64,000 bases of DNA, from assembly GCA_028693235.1 (NCBI GenBank), contig JAQUVW010000004.1, forward strand, positions 186,001 through 250,000. The letters run 5' to 3'. Source of the DNA: Candidatus Gastranaerophilales bacterium (GTDB taxonomy: Bacteria; Cyanobacteriota; Vampirovibrionia; Gastranaerophilales; Gastranaerophilaceae). Numbering within the stretch: the first letter of the stretch is position 1; each line of letters starts with the position of its first letter. A program made the translations under genes and the position numbers. Of the stretch, positions 29,950-40,100 are shown piece after piece. The notes below the pieces were generated by a model. That model saw only the letters and a list, made by a program, of their open reading frames with translations, ran no database searches and was not told the origin of the DNA.

Positions 29950-32900
29950 TTATTCTTTAAATGAGCTTGGGGTTTCAAAGAAATTGATGTTTAAAAGCTC
30001 TGAATCCACATCAGAAAGTGTTCTCTTAGGAGCTGACTTTCTAAGGTCATCAGTATCAGACATCAAATCTACTTCTTCGCCGCCTTTTTTAGCAACGGTA
30101 ATATCTAAACCGATACTTTGTAATTCTCTTACAAGTACTTTGAATGATTCAGGAATACCCGGTCTTGGAATATTGTCACCTTTAACAATCGCTTCATAAG
30201 CTCTTGAACGTCCGTTGACATCATCAGATTTAATTGTAAGCATTTCTTGAAGCGTATAAGCTGCACCGTAAGCTTCAAGAGCCCAAACTTCCATTTCACC
30301 GAATCTTTGACCACCGAATTGAGCTTTACCACCCAATGGTTGTTGTGTAACAAGTGAGTATGGACCTGTTGATCTTGCGTGAATTTTGTCATCAACTAAG
30401 TGGACAAGTTTCAAGAAGTATGTAAGACCTACAGCAACCGGTTGGTCAAAAGGTTCGCCGGTTCTACCGTCATAAAGTCTTACTTTACCATCTTCTCTTA
30501 CCCAATCACAACCTGAATCTTTGATACCTCTCATCAATTCAGCTCTTGTTGCAATTTCTGATTGATTGTCACCGTACATTTCATCGAACGGAGGTGCTTC
30601 ATAATGTTCTTTTGTTAAGTATGCAGCCAAACCTAATAAACATTCATAAGTTTGACCGACATTCATACGTGAAGGAACACCAAGTGGGTTCAATACGATA
30701 TCAACAGGTGTACCATCTGGTAAGAAAGGCATATCTTCTTGAGGAAGAATTCTTGAAACAATACCTTTGTTTCCGTGACGTCCTGCAAGTTTATCACCGA
30801 CTGAAACCTTACGTTTTTGAGCGATATAAACTCTTATAACTGTATTAGCTCCTGGTGGAAGTTCATCGCCTTTTTCTCTGTCAAATACTTTAACATCGAC
30901 TACACGGCCACCTTCACCATGAGGAACTCTCAAAGAATTATCTTTAACATCTCTTGCTTTTTCAGCGAAAATTGCTCTTAACAATTTTTCTTCAGGAGGA
31001 TGTTCAGATTCACCTTTTGGAGTAACTTTACCGACTAAAATGTCATCAGCATAAACTCTTGCACCGATTCTGACAATACCGCGTTCATCCAAGTGTCTCA
31101 AAGACTCTTCTGAAACATTCGGAACTTCACGAGTAATTTCTTCCGGTCCGAGTTTAGTTTGACGAGCATCTATTTCTAATTTTTCAATGTGGACAGATGT
31201 AAATACATCGTCTTTGACGCATCTTTGGCTAAGCAAAATAGCATCTTCAAAGTTATATCCTTCCCACGGCATATACGCTACTAAAACGTTTTTACCGAGA
31301 GAAAGTTCACCGCTACATGTAGAAGCACCGTCTGCTAGGACGTCACCTGCTTTAACCACATCACCATCTCTAACGATTGGTTTTTGGTTAATACATGTAT
31401 CTTGGTTACTTCTTAAATATTTCATTAATTGGTATCTGTGAGTTTTGCCTGCGTTATCCTTAACCCAAACTTCATCACCGACAACTCTTTCAACCACGCC
31501 GTCAACTTCAGTACAAACGACCATGCCTGAGTCTTTAGCCGCTCTTCTTTCAAGACCAGTTGCAACAACAGAACGTTGAGTAATCAATAACGGAACAGCT
31601 TGACGTTGCATGTTAGACCCCATCAACGCACGATTCGCATCATCGTGTTCAATGAACGGAATGATTGACGTAGCAACTGAAATGATTTGAATAGGAGAAA
31701 CACCGACATAGTCAACACGGTTAGATTCACCCATTGTAAATTCACTACGGTAACGGACAGGAACATAATCTTCTTTAATAGTTCTGTCTTTGTTTAGTTT
31801 AATATCAGCAGGAGCAACACGGAAGTTTTCTTCTTCATCCGCACTCATATAAGTAACTTCATCAGTAACTCTTCCTTCTCTTACAGCGAAATAAGGAGTT
31901 TCAATAAAGCCATAATCATTAACTTTTGCGTGAGTAGCTAAAGAACCAATCAAACCTGCGTTCGGACCTTCAGGAGTTTCAACCGGACAAATACGTCCAT
32001 AGTGTGAAGGGTGAATATCACGAACTGCAAATCCAGCTCTTTCTCTAACCAAACCACCAGGTCCAAGAGCAGAAATACGACGTTTGTGAGTCAATTCTGC
32101 AAGCGGATTTGTTTGGTCCATAAATTGAGACAATTGAGAAGATCCAAAGAACTCTTTCAATGCCGCAACTAAAGGTTTTGTATTTAATAAGTTCAATGGA
32201 GTCAATGTTTCAGAATTTTGAAGAGTCATTCTTTCTTTAACGATTCTTTCAATTCTTGATAAACCAACTCTGAATTGATTTTGGAGCAACTCACCAACTG
32301 AACGAATACGACGATTACCCAAGTGGTCAATATCATCAACTGAGCCTTCATCGTAAGTTAAGTTTACTAAATATTCGATTGAAGCAACTAAATCTTGTAC
32401 CGTCAAGGTTCTCATTGTTTCAGGAACATTCAAATTCAATTTTTTGTTTAATTTGTAACGACCGACTCTGCCGATATCGTATTTCTTTTCATCAAAGAAA
32501 CGAGCTTCTAAAATAGAACGACCGCCTGCAGCAGAAGCTGGGTCACCCGGGCGAAGTTTTTTATAAACTTCAATCAAAGCATCATCAGTTGTTTCAGCTG
32601 TATCTTTTTCAAGTGTCTTTTTCAAAAACTCAAAGTGGGTAAACAATGTTTCCATTTCAGGAACAGTAATACCGATAGCCTTCAACAATGTTGTAGCTAA
32701 GATTTTTCTGTTTTTATCAATTTTAACGTGAATAACGTCATTAGCATCAGTTTCAATTTTTAACCATGCACCTCTGTTAGGAATCAAGGTTGCATTGAAC
32801 AAACGTTTACCTGTAGGAGAAATATCTCTCTTGAAGTAAACCCCTGGTGAACGTACGATTTGAGAAACGATAACACGTTCTGCACCGTTTACGATAAAAG

Positions 32901-33264
32901 TACCTTTATCAGTCATCGTCGGGATATCACCGATATAGACTTCTTGTTCTTTGATTTCACCTGTGTCACGATTTACTAAACGAGCCATAACTCTTAGCTG
33001 TTTTGCATAGGTAGCGTCATGGATTCTAGCTTCTTCGATAGAATATTTCGGATTATCGAAGGTATAATTAGGAAGGAAATGCAATTCCAATCTTCCTGTA
33101 TAATCTTTAATCGGAGAATAAGAAAGAAACTCCTCTTTCAAACCTTCTTTAAGGAACCATTCAAAAGATTTTTTTTGAATTTCAATTAAGTCCGGCAAGT
33201 CATCCAATCTAGTTCTGGGCATGCCCATTGGAGTAACTCTTTCAGAATATTTTGTTGTCGACAT
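29950..33264 (-). CDS. rpoB: RNA polymerase subunit beta (RpoB)
   Basis: This 1104-aa beta subunit is close to the cyanobacterial length and shorter than E. coli's 1342 aa. The rifampicin-region sequence [53 protein letters not shown] and [14 protein letters not shown] are all present and intact. Gln, Asp, His and Ser at the usual resistance positions look wild type. It is the first gene of the rpoB-rpoC1-rpoC2 operon; rplL/rplJ are not adjacent. AGGTGAATGA lies directly before the ATG. Confidence 0.98.
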   Translation of the reverse strand: MSTTKYSERVTPMGMPRTRLDDLPDLIEIQKKSFEWFLKEGLKEEFLSYSPIKDYTGRLELHFLPNYTFDNPKYSIEEARIHDATYAKQLRVMARLVNRDTGEIKEQEVYIGDIPTMTDKGTFIVNGAERVIVSQIVRSPGVYFKRDISPTGKRLFNATLIPNRGAWLKIETDANDVIHVKIDKNRKILATTLLKAIGITVPEMETLFTHFEFLKKTLEKDTAETTDDALIEVYKKLRPGDPASAAGGRSILEARFFDEKKYDIGRVGRYKLNKKLNLNVPETMRTLTVQDLVASIEYLVNLTYDEGSVDDIDHLGNRRIRSVGELLQNQFRVGLSRIERIVKERMTLQNSETLTPLNLLNTKPLVAALKEFFGSSQLSQFMDQTNPLAELTHKRRISALGPGGLVRERAGFAVRDIHPSHYGRICPVETPEGPNAGLIGSLATHAKVNDYGFIETPYFAVREGRVTDEVTYMSADEEENFRVAPADIKLNKDRTIKEDYVPVRYRSEFTMGESNRVDYVGVSPIQIISVATSIIPFIEHDDANRALMGSNMQRQAVPLLITQRSVVATGLERRAAKDSGMVVCTEVDGVVERVVGDEVWVKDNAGKTHRYQLMKYLRSNQDTCINQKPIVRDGDVVKAGDVLADGASTCSGELSLGKNVLVAYMPWEGYNFEDAILLSQRCVKDDVFTSVHIEKLEIDARQTKLGPEEITREVPNVSEESLRHLDERGIVRIGARVYADDILVGKVTPKGESEHPPEEKLLRAIFAEKARDVKDNSLRVPHGEGGRVVDVKVFDREKGDELPPGANTVIRVYIAQKRKVSVGDKLAGRHGNKGIVSRILPQEDMPFLPDGTPVDIVLNPLGVPSRMNVGQTYECLLGLAAYLTKEHYEAPPFDEMYGDNQSEIATRAELMRGIKDSGCDWVREDGKVRLYDGRTGEPFDQPVAVGLTYFLKLVHLVDDKIHARSTGPYSLVTQQPLGGKAQFGGQRFGEMEVWALEAYGAAYTLQEMLTIKSDDVNGRSRAYEAIVKGDNIPRPGIPESFKVLVRELQSIGLDITVAKKGGEEVDLMSDTDDLRKSAPKRTLSDVDSELLNINFFETPSSFKE

Positions 33265-33647
33265 TCATTCACCTCGCTGTATGTGGTGTACTACGTAATA
33301 TAATTAACTTTAAATATATTCAATTTATAATTTTTACTATATCGTTATTTTTGTTTCGATTGTGCCTCTAAACCTTTTGTAGACAGGCTTAAAAGCCTTT
33401 TATAATCATAATCTTAACCATATATATCCGTTATACAATAATATTCGCTAAATACCATGAGTCAAGAAAAAAACCGATTAGCAATGAGCTGTCTAAACAT
33501 TTGTTAACATATTCCTTGCTATCGAAAGAAATTCGGCGATAATCCACGAATTATAAGCAACCTATTGTCAAGGGCAGTTGTTTTTTTATTCCTTACTTAA
33601 TAATCTTGTTATGATTATTATTTTGACATATAATATAATTTATAATT
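33265..33647. other. 383-nt divergent regulatory region between rpoB and the histidine kinase
   Basis: There is no gene in this stretch. On the minus strand a promoter (33438-33465) would give rpoB a leader of about 170 nt containing an AGGCTT/AAGCCT hairpin near 33386-33399. On the plus strand several overlapping TATAAT boxes (33629, 33634, 33641) precede the kinase ATG at 33648, with TTGTTA at 33606-33611 placed 17 nt before the first. Confidence 0.6.
33438..33465 (-). promoter_or_regulatory. Probable promoter of the rpoB operon
   Basis: Read on the minus strand, TTGACT (33465-33460) and TATTAT (33443-33438) are separated by 16 nt. This predicts a start near 33431 and a 5' leader of roughly 167 nt before the rpoB ATG. 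Confidence 0.6.
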
Positions 33648-35483
33648 ATGAAAAAACCAAAATTAAGCTTAAGTACGCAGAATAAATTTATATTGTTGGG
33701 GCTCGTAATGAGCACCCTCCTGATTGTTATGGTCGCCATTTTTGCAATATCCAATATTCAGAAAAAACTTGATGCAAGTTACAGAGAATTTGCCCAGATT
33801 GTTACAAAAACTCTTTCCATTGAAAGCCTTGAGGTCGCTAAAGATGTTGATAATTCTGAAAAAATAGATACTTTAAGAGCTCATACAGCTTCAATAATTT
33901 CAAGCGACCAAGACATTTCCTTCATTGAGTTTAAAGACAAAGAAAACAATATAATTTATTCAACAAAAAACGATTACCCTCAAAAAGCTAAACAAACAAA
34001 AATATCTATAAGTTCTCCTTTGGTTTTGGTTAATGAAAACGGTTCTGAAGTTGTTGGCTCTGTAAGTGTAGGACTCGCAGGTAAGGGTATAAAAGCAATC
34101 TCTAAAGCCACAAGAAACTCCCTCTTTGGCATATTTTCAATCGCTTGGGTTTTATTTTCCATCGTAATATTAATTAACACTTTGTTGATAACACGAGAAT
34201 TAGGAATCCTTCATCACGGCGTAAAACAGATTTCAACGGGTCAATTCGGCTATAAGCTTGAAACAAAAGGAGTTAGCGGAGAAGTTAAAGAATTAATCAC
34301 TGCTTTCAACGATATGTCGAGCCGTTTGCACCTTTATGAAGAACAAAATATCGACCAACTTACACTCGAAAGAAACAAGCTGGAAGCTGTTTTGATGAGT
34401 ATTGTCAACGGTGTTGTTGTTTGTGACAACTTTGACAATGTGGTATTGGTGAACAGTGCCGCTTTAAAAATGCTTGCGATTGAAGATTCTCAAATATTAA
34501 ATACAAAAATTCAAATGTACTGTGACAGCAACGGAGAAATGTGTTTCCAAGAAAAAATCGAACAATTTAAAGATACTCCTCTAGATATTATGGAAAACAA
34601 GCCTCTCGAATTCAATATAGAAGTCGATAAAAATGTAATAAAGGCGATAATATCCCCTATGTTCTCCAAAAACCAAGACTACGTCGGATATATTATTGTA
34701 CTTATTGATGTCACAAAAGAAGTCGAAATCAATAAACTTAAAAATAATTTCATCTCTAACGTATCCCACGAGCTTAGAACTCCTGTTACAGTACTAAGAA
34801 CCTATATCGACACTTTATATTCTCATGGAGATGAGTTTGATAAAGAAACACAAAAAGAATTTATGGAAACCATAAATAAAGAAGCAACAAGGCTTCAAAA
34901 AATGGTTAACGAAATATTGGATTTTTCAAGACTGGAATCTCCTAACATTAACGTTCCTAAAGAATATGCTGACATTGTCCCGCTTATTGAACAAGTAATC
35001 AGCTCTATGAAAGTTTTGGCTTCTGAAAAAGGAATAACGTTCTCAATTATAAAAGAACCTGATTTGCCAAAGCTTCCAATAAACACTGAAAGTATTGAAA
35101 GAGCATTTAAGAACTTGGTGTCAAACGCAATCAAATACTCACCTGATAACAGCAAAGTCAAAATAAGAGCAGAAATAGCAAGAGACCCTAGCTTTGTTGA
35201 AATAACAGTAGAAGACCAAGGGATAGGTATTCCCGAAGAACACCAAAAGAAAATATTTGAACGTTTTTATAGAGTTGAAAATGCAACTCACACAATTAAA
35301 GGAACGGGCCTTGGTTTACATCTTGTAAAAATAACTATCGAAAAACATCATCACGGCAAAGTCTTTGTAAAAAGCACGCCGGGCGTGGGGTCTACATTCG
35401 GGATAAGACTACCGATAAAAATGACGGAAGAAGACAAAGAGCTTTCAGAGCAAAATAAAGAAAATAAAGAGCAGTCTTTATAA
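33648..35483 (+). CDS. Membrane sensor histidine kinase (HAMP-PAS-HisKA-HATPase), Hik33/NblS-like
   Basis: This is a 611-aa sensor kinase. TM1 is at ~13-35, followed by an extracytoplasmic sensor (36-157), TM2 at ~158-183, HAMP (184-235), PAS (240-355), HisKA with phospho-acceptor H374 in NNFISNVSHELRTPVT, and HATPase with N, G1 (DQGIGI), F (FERFYR) and G2 (GTGLGL) boxes. The dimerisation region (RLQKMVNEILDFSRLES) and domain order resemble cyanobacterial Hik33/NblS, and also PhoR/WalK. No response regulator is adjacent. No good Shine-Dalgarno is present; TATAAT boxes lie 1-13 nt before the ATG. Confidence 0.9.
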   Translation: MKKPKLSLSTQNKFILLGLVMSTLLIVMVAIFAISNIQKKLDASYREFAQIVTKTLSIESLEVAKDVDNSEKIDTLRAHTASIISSDQDISFIEFKDKENNIIYSTKNDYPQKAKQTKISISSPLVLVNENGSEVVGSVSVGLAGKGIKAISKATRNSLFGIFSIAWVLFSIVILINTLLITRELGILHHGVKQISTGQFGYKLETKGVSGEVKELITAFNDMSSRLHLYEEQNIDQLTLERNKLEAVLMSIVNGVVVCDNFDNVVLVNSAALKMLAIEDSQILNTKIQMYCDSNGEMCFQEKIEQFKDTPLDIMENKPLEFNIEVDKNVIKAIISPMFSKNQDYVGYIIVLIDVTKEVEINKLKNNFISNVSHELRTPVTVLRTYIDTLYSHGDEFDKETQKEFMETINKEATRLQKMVNEILDFSRLESPNINVPKEYADIVPLIEQVISSMKVLASEKGITFSIIKEPDLPKLPINTESIERAFKNLVSNAIKYSPDNSKVKIRAEIARDPSFVEITVEDQGIGIPEEHQKKIFERFYRVENATHTIKGTGLGLHLVKITIEKHHHGKVFVKSTPGVGSTFGIRLPIKMTEEDKELSEQNKENKEQSL

Positions 35484-35576
35484 AATCTTAATTTGACGAG
35501 GGGCAACTGATTTTATTAGTATTAATATGTATAATAGAATTAGTACCAATATAAACAGAGGAAAAAGGAAAACAAA

Positions 35577-36569
35577 ATGCATAATATAGCAGTAATAGGA
35601 TGTGGTTTATGGGGAAGGAATATAGTCAGAAATTTCTATAATTTAAACGCCCTTAACACGGTCTGCGACCTGGACCCTGACAACATCGCAAAAGTGAGAG
35701 AGCAATATCCTGAGGTCAATACAACAAATAATTTTCAAGATGTATTCAACAATCCTGAAATACAAGGCGTAATTGTTGTTACACCAAGTCATACTCATTA
35801 TAAAATAGTAAAAGCCGCTTTAGAAGCAGGCAAAAATGTATATGTTGAAAAACCCATTTCAACAGTCGCAGAAGAAGCAAGAAAGCTGACAGAACTAGCA
35901 GATTCAAAAGGTCTTGTACTAATGGTCGGACATTTACTTTTGTATCATCCTGCAGTAAACCGTTTGAGAATGCTTATCAAAGAAGGTGCTTTAGGAAAAA
36001 TCAGATACATTCAAAGCGACCGTTTAAATATTAACCACTTTAAAAATGACAGAAGCGTAATGTGGGATTTAGCTCCTCATGACGTTTCTATGACAAGCTA
36101 TATTATCGACAAAGAACCATTGAGAGTAATCAGTGCAGTCGGGGCTTCTTCTGACGGCAACGAGATTATGGATATTACGCACGTAACTATTGAATACGAA
36201 GACGGCATTATAGGACACATTTCAGATAGCTGGATTCACCCTCAAAAAAGAGTAAATCTGCTTGTCCGAGGAACAAAAGCAAGTGCGATGTTTGATGACA
36301 CATTGCCTGAGCATAAATTACAAATATTTGACAATTCTGCTCCTGGAGCCGTCAAAACAGAAACCTTGGATTATTTAGAAATTGAACCTTTAAAACTTGA
36401 ATGCCAACACTTCTTAAATTGCATTGAACAAGGTAAAAAAGCAAGAAGCGACGGAGAAAACGGCTTCAATGTAACAAAGGTTCTTGAAGAAGCTGAAAAA
36501 ATTATGCTTGGAGAACGCAGAAAAAATCTTGATGAATTTGATTTTGCACTTTCAAGAAGTAAGAGATAA
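35577..36569 (+). CDS. Gfo/Idh/MocA family NAD(P)-dependent oxidoreductase
   Basis: This 330-aa protein has an N-terminal Rossmann domain (IAVIGCGLWGRNIVRNF), the family EKP motif (GKNVYVEKPIST), and the C-terminal beta-sheet domain with WDLAPHDVS, whose His is probably catalytic. The closest look is to UDP-N-acetylhexosamine 3-dehydrogenases (WlbA/WbpB type), but substrate cannot be fixed. AGGAAAAAGG stands before the ATG, and a TATAAT box lies about 45 nt upstream. The phosphatidyltransferase gene follows 14 nt later. Confidence 0.88.
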   Translation: MHNIAVIGCGLWGRNIVRNFYNLNALNTVCDLDPDNIAKVREQYPEVNTTNNFQDVFNNPEIQGVIVVTPSHTHYKIVKAALEAGKNVYVEKPISTVAEEARKLTELADSKGLVLMVGHLLLYHPAVNRLRMLIKEGALGKIRYIQSDRLNINHFKNDRSVMWDLAPHDVSMTSYIIDKEPLRVISAVGASSDGNEIMDITHVTIEYEDGIIGHISDSWIHPQKRVNLLVRGTKASAMFDDTLPEHKLQIFDNSAPGAVKTETLDYLEIEPLKLECQHFLNCIEQGKKARSDGENGFNVTKVLEEAEKIMLGERRKNLDEFDFALSRSKR

Positions 36570-36583
36570 AGGAGAAATTTATA

Positions 36584-37237
36584 ATGGCAAACTTTTTGAC
36601 TATATTAAGAATACTATTAGCATTCGGAACTTTAGCACTATTATTTACAGGTTCACCATCTTGGTATTTCAGTGCTTTTTGGCTTACGTTCTTCGTAATA
36701 ATTTTAGACGGACTTGACGGCTATGTAGCAAGAGCTCGTCACGAAGAAACAAAACTAGGTTCTGTTCTTGATATTTTAGGCGACAGAATAGTTGAAAATG
36801 CTTACTGGGTAACGTTTGCCGCTTTAGGTTGGATTGGAGCTTGGCTTCCAATCGTAGTTTTATCAAGAGGCATTATTACAGACGGAATAAGAAGCTTAGC
36901 ATTTGCAGAAGGCTACACAGCATTTGGCGACAAAACAATGATGACAAACCCTATCGGCAAATTCATCACAGCATCAAGATTTGCAAGAGCAGCTTATGGC
37001 GGAGCAAAAGCAATAGCATTTGTTATGATGATTATCGCCCATGTTCCTAATATGTATATGTATAAACCAATGTCCATCGGTCAATTTATATGGTACTCAC
37101 AACACCAAGGATTGCTAATAACTATTGCCAATGTATTTGCTTATATTGCAGTTACTTTCTGCGTATTGAGAGGTATCCCTGTTATTTTGGAAAGCAAACG
37201 TTTCTTTACACAAGAAAAGCAAGAAAATGAGCAATAA
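36584..37237 (+). CDS. CDP-alcohol phosphatidyltransferase family membrane enzyme
   Basis: This 217-aa multi-pass protein has an exact family signature D-x2-DG-x2-AR-x8-G-x3-D-x3-D: D42, D45-G46, A49-R50, G59, D63 and D67. Such enzymes transfer a phosphatidyl group from CDP-diacylglycerol to an alcohol (glycerol-3-phosphate, serine, inositol phosphate and others). Which alcohol is not clear from the sequence. AAGGAGAAATTTATA precedes the ATG. Its last 11 nt overlap trmL. Confidence 0.9.
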   Translation: MANFLTILRILLAFGTLALLFTGSPSWYFSAFWLTFFVIILDGLDGYVARARHEETKLGSVLDILGDRIVENAYWVTFAALGWIGAWLPIVVLSRGIITDGIRSLAFAEGYTAFGDKTMMTNPIGKFITASRFARAAYGGAKAIAFVMMIIAHVPNMYMYKPMSIGQFIWYSQHQGLLITIANVFAYIAVTFCVLRGIPVILESKRFFTQEKQENEQ

Positions 37238-37700
37238 CGAAATTAAAAAAAGTTTTAACATTGTATTGGTTGAACCTGAAATACCTCAAAACACAGGAAA
37301 TATAGTGCGTCTTTGTGCTTGCACGGGAGCAAAATTATTTCTTGTCGGGAAATTGGGATTTTCAATTACTGATAAATATTTAAAAAGAGCAGGTTTAGAC
37401 TACTGGGATAGTGCAGTTGTAGCTCAATTTAATCATATAGAAGATTTAAAACAAAAATATCCTGATTCTCGTTTTTTCTATTTAACGACTAAGACAACAC
37501 AAAAATATACCGATATAAATTTTCAAGAAGGTGATTTTCTTGTTTTCGGGCCCGAAACAAGAGGACTTGACGAGGAACTATTAAATGCAAACAAAGAAAG
37601 TTGCTTAACTATTCCAATGAAAGAAAATCAAAGAAGCTTAAACCTTTCAAATTCCGTTGCAATAGTTGTTTATGAAGCAATAAGGCAAACAAATGGATAA
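37227..37700 (+). CDS. trmL: tRNA (cytidine/uridine-34-2'-O)-methyltransferase TrmL
   Basis: This 157-aa SPOUT-class methyltransferase methylates the wobble ribose of certain leucine tRNAs. EPEIPQNTGNIVRLCA, LVFGPETRGLDEEL and IPMKENQRSLNLSNSVAIVV are the three family motifs that build the SAM knot. The length is the family norm. The ATG lies inside the end of the preceding phosphatidyltransferase gene, and the stop lies inside nnrD, so the three genes are tightly coupled. Confidence 0.95.
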   Translation: MSNNEIKKSFNIVLVEPEIPQNTGNIVRLCACTGAKLFLVGKLGFSITDKYLKRAGLDYWDSAVVAQFNHIEDLKQKYPDSRFFYLTTKTTQKYTDINFQEGDFLVFGPETRGLDEELLNANKESCLTIPMKENQRSLNLSNSVAIVVYEAIRQTNG

Positions 37701-38586
37701 AACCATAGATTTAAAAAGAGCAAAAATACTCTTACCAAAAAGAAAAAAAGACTCCAACAAAGGAACTTTCGGAAAAATATTAAATATCGCCGGTTCAAGA
37801 TGCTATCAAGGAGCGGCTTATCTGTCTTCAATTTCTGCGTTAAGAACAGGTGCTGGATATGTCACATTGGCTTGCCCTGACTGCATTGTGAACAATATTG
37901 CCTCACTTGCTCCGGAGCTTACATTTATGCCTTTAAGCTGCAAACCTGACAAAACTCTTTCAAGTATATCAGCTCAACTTGTTGCGGAAAAAGCACTGAA
38001 ATATGATGCTGTAAGCTTGGGGTGCGGATTAACGCAAACAAATAGTACCGTTAGATTTTTAAAGAAGTTTTTAGACTACTGTTCACCTCTTACAAAATTA
38101 ATTCTTGACGCTGACGGGATAAACTGTTTTGCAAAATTACTAGCATCAAAAGACGGCGAAAACATTAAATTACCTGAATTCACAATAATGACGCCTCACC
38201 CAATGGAACTTTCAAGATTGTTGAAGGTAAGCGTTGAAACAATACAAAAAGACAGGGCAAAATATGCACAAGAAGCTTCTGAAAAATTCAATTGCACCAT
38301 TGTGCTAAAAGGTCACAAAACAATAATCGCAGACAAAGATTCTATTTATATAAACCATACAGGCAATTCCGCTCTAGCAAAAGCCGGTACGGGTGATGTT
38401 TTGACCGGGATAATATCAGCATTTGTTGTCCAAAATATGTATTTAGCTGATGCAGCAAGGCTCGGAGTCTATATACATGGGCTTTCGGGCGATATTTTGT
38501 CAAACAATTTGACTGAATACTCGGTTTTAGCAACTGACTTGATAAAAGCAATACCAATTTCTTTAAAAAATATTTTGAATTCTTAA
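37693..38586 (+). CDS. nnrD: ADP/ATP-dependent NAD(P)H-hydrate dehydratase
   Basis: This is a 297-aa ribokinase-like repair enzyme that dehydrates NAD(P)H hydrates. KGTFGKILNIAGS and AYLSSISALRTGAGYV form the N-terminal part, TPHPMELSRLL the middle, and NSALAKAGTGDVLTGIIS contains the catalytic Asp. The epimerase half (NnrE), often fused in bacteria, is missing here and is not in the window. It overlaps the trmL stop by 8 nt. Confidence 0.93.
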   Translation: MDKTIDLKRAKILLPKRKKDSNKGTFGKILNIAGSRCYQGAAYLSSISALRTGAGYVTLACPDCIVNNIASLAPELTFMPLSCKPDKTLSSISAQLVAEKALKYDAVSLGCGLTQTNSTVRFLKKFLDYCSPLTKLILDADGINCFAKLLASKDGENIKLPEFTIMTPHPMELSRLLKVSVETIQKDRAKYAQEASEKFNCTIVLKGHKTIIADKDSIYINHTGNSALAKAGTGDVLTGIISAFVVQNMYLADAARLGVYIHGLSGDILSNNLTEYSVLATDLIKAIPISLKNILNS

Positions 38587-38595
38587 AAACAATGA

Positions 38596-38624
38596 TTGAA
38601 ACATTAAATAAAAACTGTTAATAT
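38596..38624 (+). promoter_or_regulatory. Probable promoter of the TPR gene, leaderless arrangement
   Basis: TTGAAA (38596-38601) and TAATAT (38619-38624) are 17 nt apart. The -10 box ends 7 nt before the ATG at 38632 and no Shine-Dalgarno is visible. Confidence 0.5.
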
Positions 38625-38631
38625 AAAGCCT

Positions 38632-39576
38632 ATGGATGACAGAATTGAAGAGCTCCAAAATATTGTAAAAAACGACCCGACAAACTTTCAAGCAATGAGA
38701 GAACTTGCCGTTGCACTGCTTGATATAGGTGAAAATGAAGAAGCACTTAAAAATCTTTTTTATTTAGTCGGTATATTTCCCGAAGATGCACGGCTTCATT
38801 ACAACATAGGGATTATATGGGAAAAACTCAAATATGTAGATAAAGCCATCGACTCATATTTGAATGCACTTAATGTAAACCCTAATGAACCTGATTTTCA
38901 ATACAATTTGGCTTGTGCATACATTCAAAAAAAAGAATACGATAAAGCTTTAGACTTGTTTGAAAAGGTATTAGAAGCTATTGAAAACGATTCAAATACA
39001 CTGTTTAATATCGGATACATTTATTCAAAAAAGAATGACACAAATAAAGCAATCGAATATCTTGAAAAGGCTGTAGAATTAAACGAAAAAGACACGATTG
39101 CCCGTTTTTACCTCTCTTTCGAGTACAAACGAAACGGAGAAATCGAAAAAGCAATTGAAGGTTATCAAAAAGTAATCGAGGACACGCCTGATTACAGCTG
39201 GGCTTATTTTAATCTTGCCGCTATATATTGGGAACGTGGAGAAGAAGAAGAAGCTGTTGACGCTTTACAAAAGACAATAGAAATCAACCCGAAAGATATC
39301 GACGCAATGACTCTTTATGCTCAAATTTTAGCCTCAAAAGGTGAGCATATCCCTGCAATGGAAACCTTGCAAAAAGCTCTTGAAGTAAATCCGACTAACG
39401 GAAATACATGTTATTATTTGGCTGAAATATTTAACAAACTTGAAGATGACACTTCTTACGAAAAATATCTTAAACTTACACTTCAAAATCATACAAACCT
39501 ATCAATACCTGCAAAATATGTAAAAAAAGAAATTGAAACATTACACAAAAAAATGCAGGCAAAAAGAGATTTATAA
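38632..39576 (+). CDS. Cytoplasmic TPR protein
   Basis: This 314-aa protein is composed of about eight tetratricopeptide repeats (for example LHYNIGIIWEKLKYVDKAID and FQYNLACAYIQKKEYDKALD). No signal peptide or other domain is present. It is probably an adaptor for protein complexes. It sits 45 nt after nnrD, with its own promoter-like boxes (38596-38624) and no Shine-Dalgarno. Partner unknown. Confidence 0.85.
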   Translation: MDDRIEELQNIVKNDPTNFQAMRELAVALLDIGENEEALKNLFYLVGIFPEDARLHYNIGIIWEKLKYVDKAIDSYLNALNVNPNEPDFQYNLACAYIQKKEYDKALDLFEKVLEAIENDSNTLFNIGYIYSKKNDTNKAIEYLEKAVELNEKDTIARFYLSFEYKRNGEIEKAIEGYQKVIEDTPDYSWAYFNLAAIYWERGEEEEAVDALQKTIEINPKDIDAMTLYAQILASKGEHIPAMETLQKALEVNPTNGNTCYYLAEIFNKLEDDTSYEKYLKLTLQNHTNLSIPAKYVKKEIETLHKKMQAKRDL

Positions 39577-39595
39577 CAGTTATATACTGAATTAG

Positions 39596-39724
39596 ATGGT
39601 GTGGATTGCACCACTTGGCATTTTCCGTAACGCCATACATAGTTTTAAAATAAAAAATAGAGCCGTTGCGATGCTGAATACATTCAGTCCAACAAAAATT
39701 TTTAAGAATGTAAAGGAAAAGTGA
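39596..39724 (+). CDS. Possible 42-aa small protein
   Basis: An ATG-started frame of 42 codons lies between the TPR gene and gatC. The product is basic, with a hydrophobic start (MVWIAPLGIF) and a Lys-rich end. There is no Shine-Dalgarno, but TATACT (39583-39588) ends 7 nt before the ATG, the same arrangement as other candidate leaderless genes here. The -35 box is poor. Nothing in the peptide is recognised, so this may be chance. Confidence 0.25.
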   Translation: MVWIAPLGIFRNAIHSFKIKNRAVAMLNTFSPTKIFKNVKEK

Positions 39725-39780
39725 AAATCATGCCTGATTGTGCTATGATTTTGTTTAAGATTATAGGAGATTTTAAACCC

Positions 39781-40062
39781 ATGATTAGCACAGATGATGT
39801 AAAACACGTTGCTAAACTTGCACGATTAGAACTTACAGCTGCAGAAGTTGCTGAGTTTTCAAAGCAACTCGGTGATATATTAAAATACGTTGAGCAAATG
39901 AATGAAGTTGACACAACAAATGTTGAGCCAATGACAACAGCTATTCCGATAGTAAACGTAATGAGAGAAGATGTCGTCAAATATGAACAAACAAGAGAAG
40001 AATTGATGGCAAATGCACCAGTTGAAGAAGATGGATTTTTCAAGGTTCCGAAAATCAACTAA
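39781..40062 (+). CDS. gatC: Glutamyl/aspartyl-tRNA amidotransferase subunit C
   Basis: This 93-aa protein stabilises the GatAB complex that converts misacylated Glu-tRNA(Gln) and Asp-tRNA(Asn) to the amidated forms. TDDVKHVAKLARLELTAAEV, LGDILKYVEQMNEVDT and the C-terminal DGFFKVPKI are diagnostic. The ATG at 39781 with AGGAG about 12 nt upstream is preferred over a frame that opens 60 nt earlier. gatA and gatB are not in the window. Confidence 0.95.
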   Translation: MISTDDVKHVAKLARLELTAAEVAEFSKQLGDILKYVEQMNEVDTTNVEPMTTAIPIVNVMREDVVKYEQTREELMANAPVEEDGFFKVPKIN

Positions 40063-40100
40063 ATAACGCTAAAATAGAATAACTAGAGACAGAGGGTATT

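Noticed and set aside
30546-30839. Open frames opposite rpoB, rpoC2, alaS, gpmI and other conserved genes
   Set aside because: They are antisense shadows of well-identified genes, without ribosome sites or recognisable proteins.
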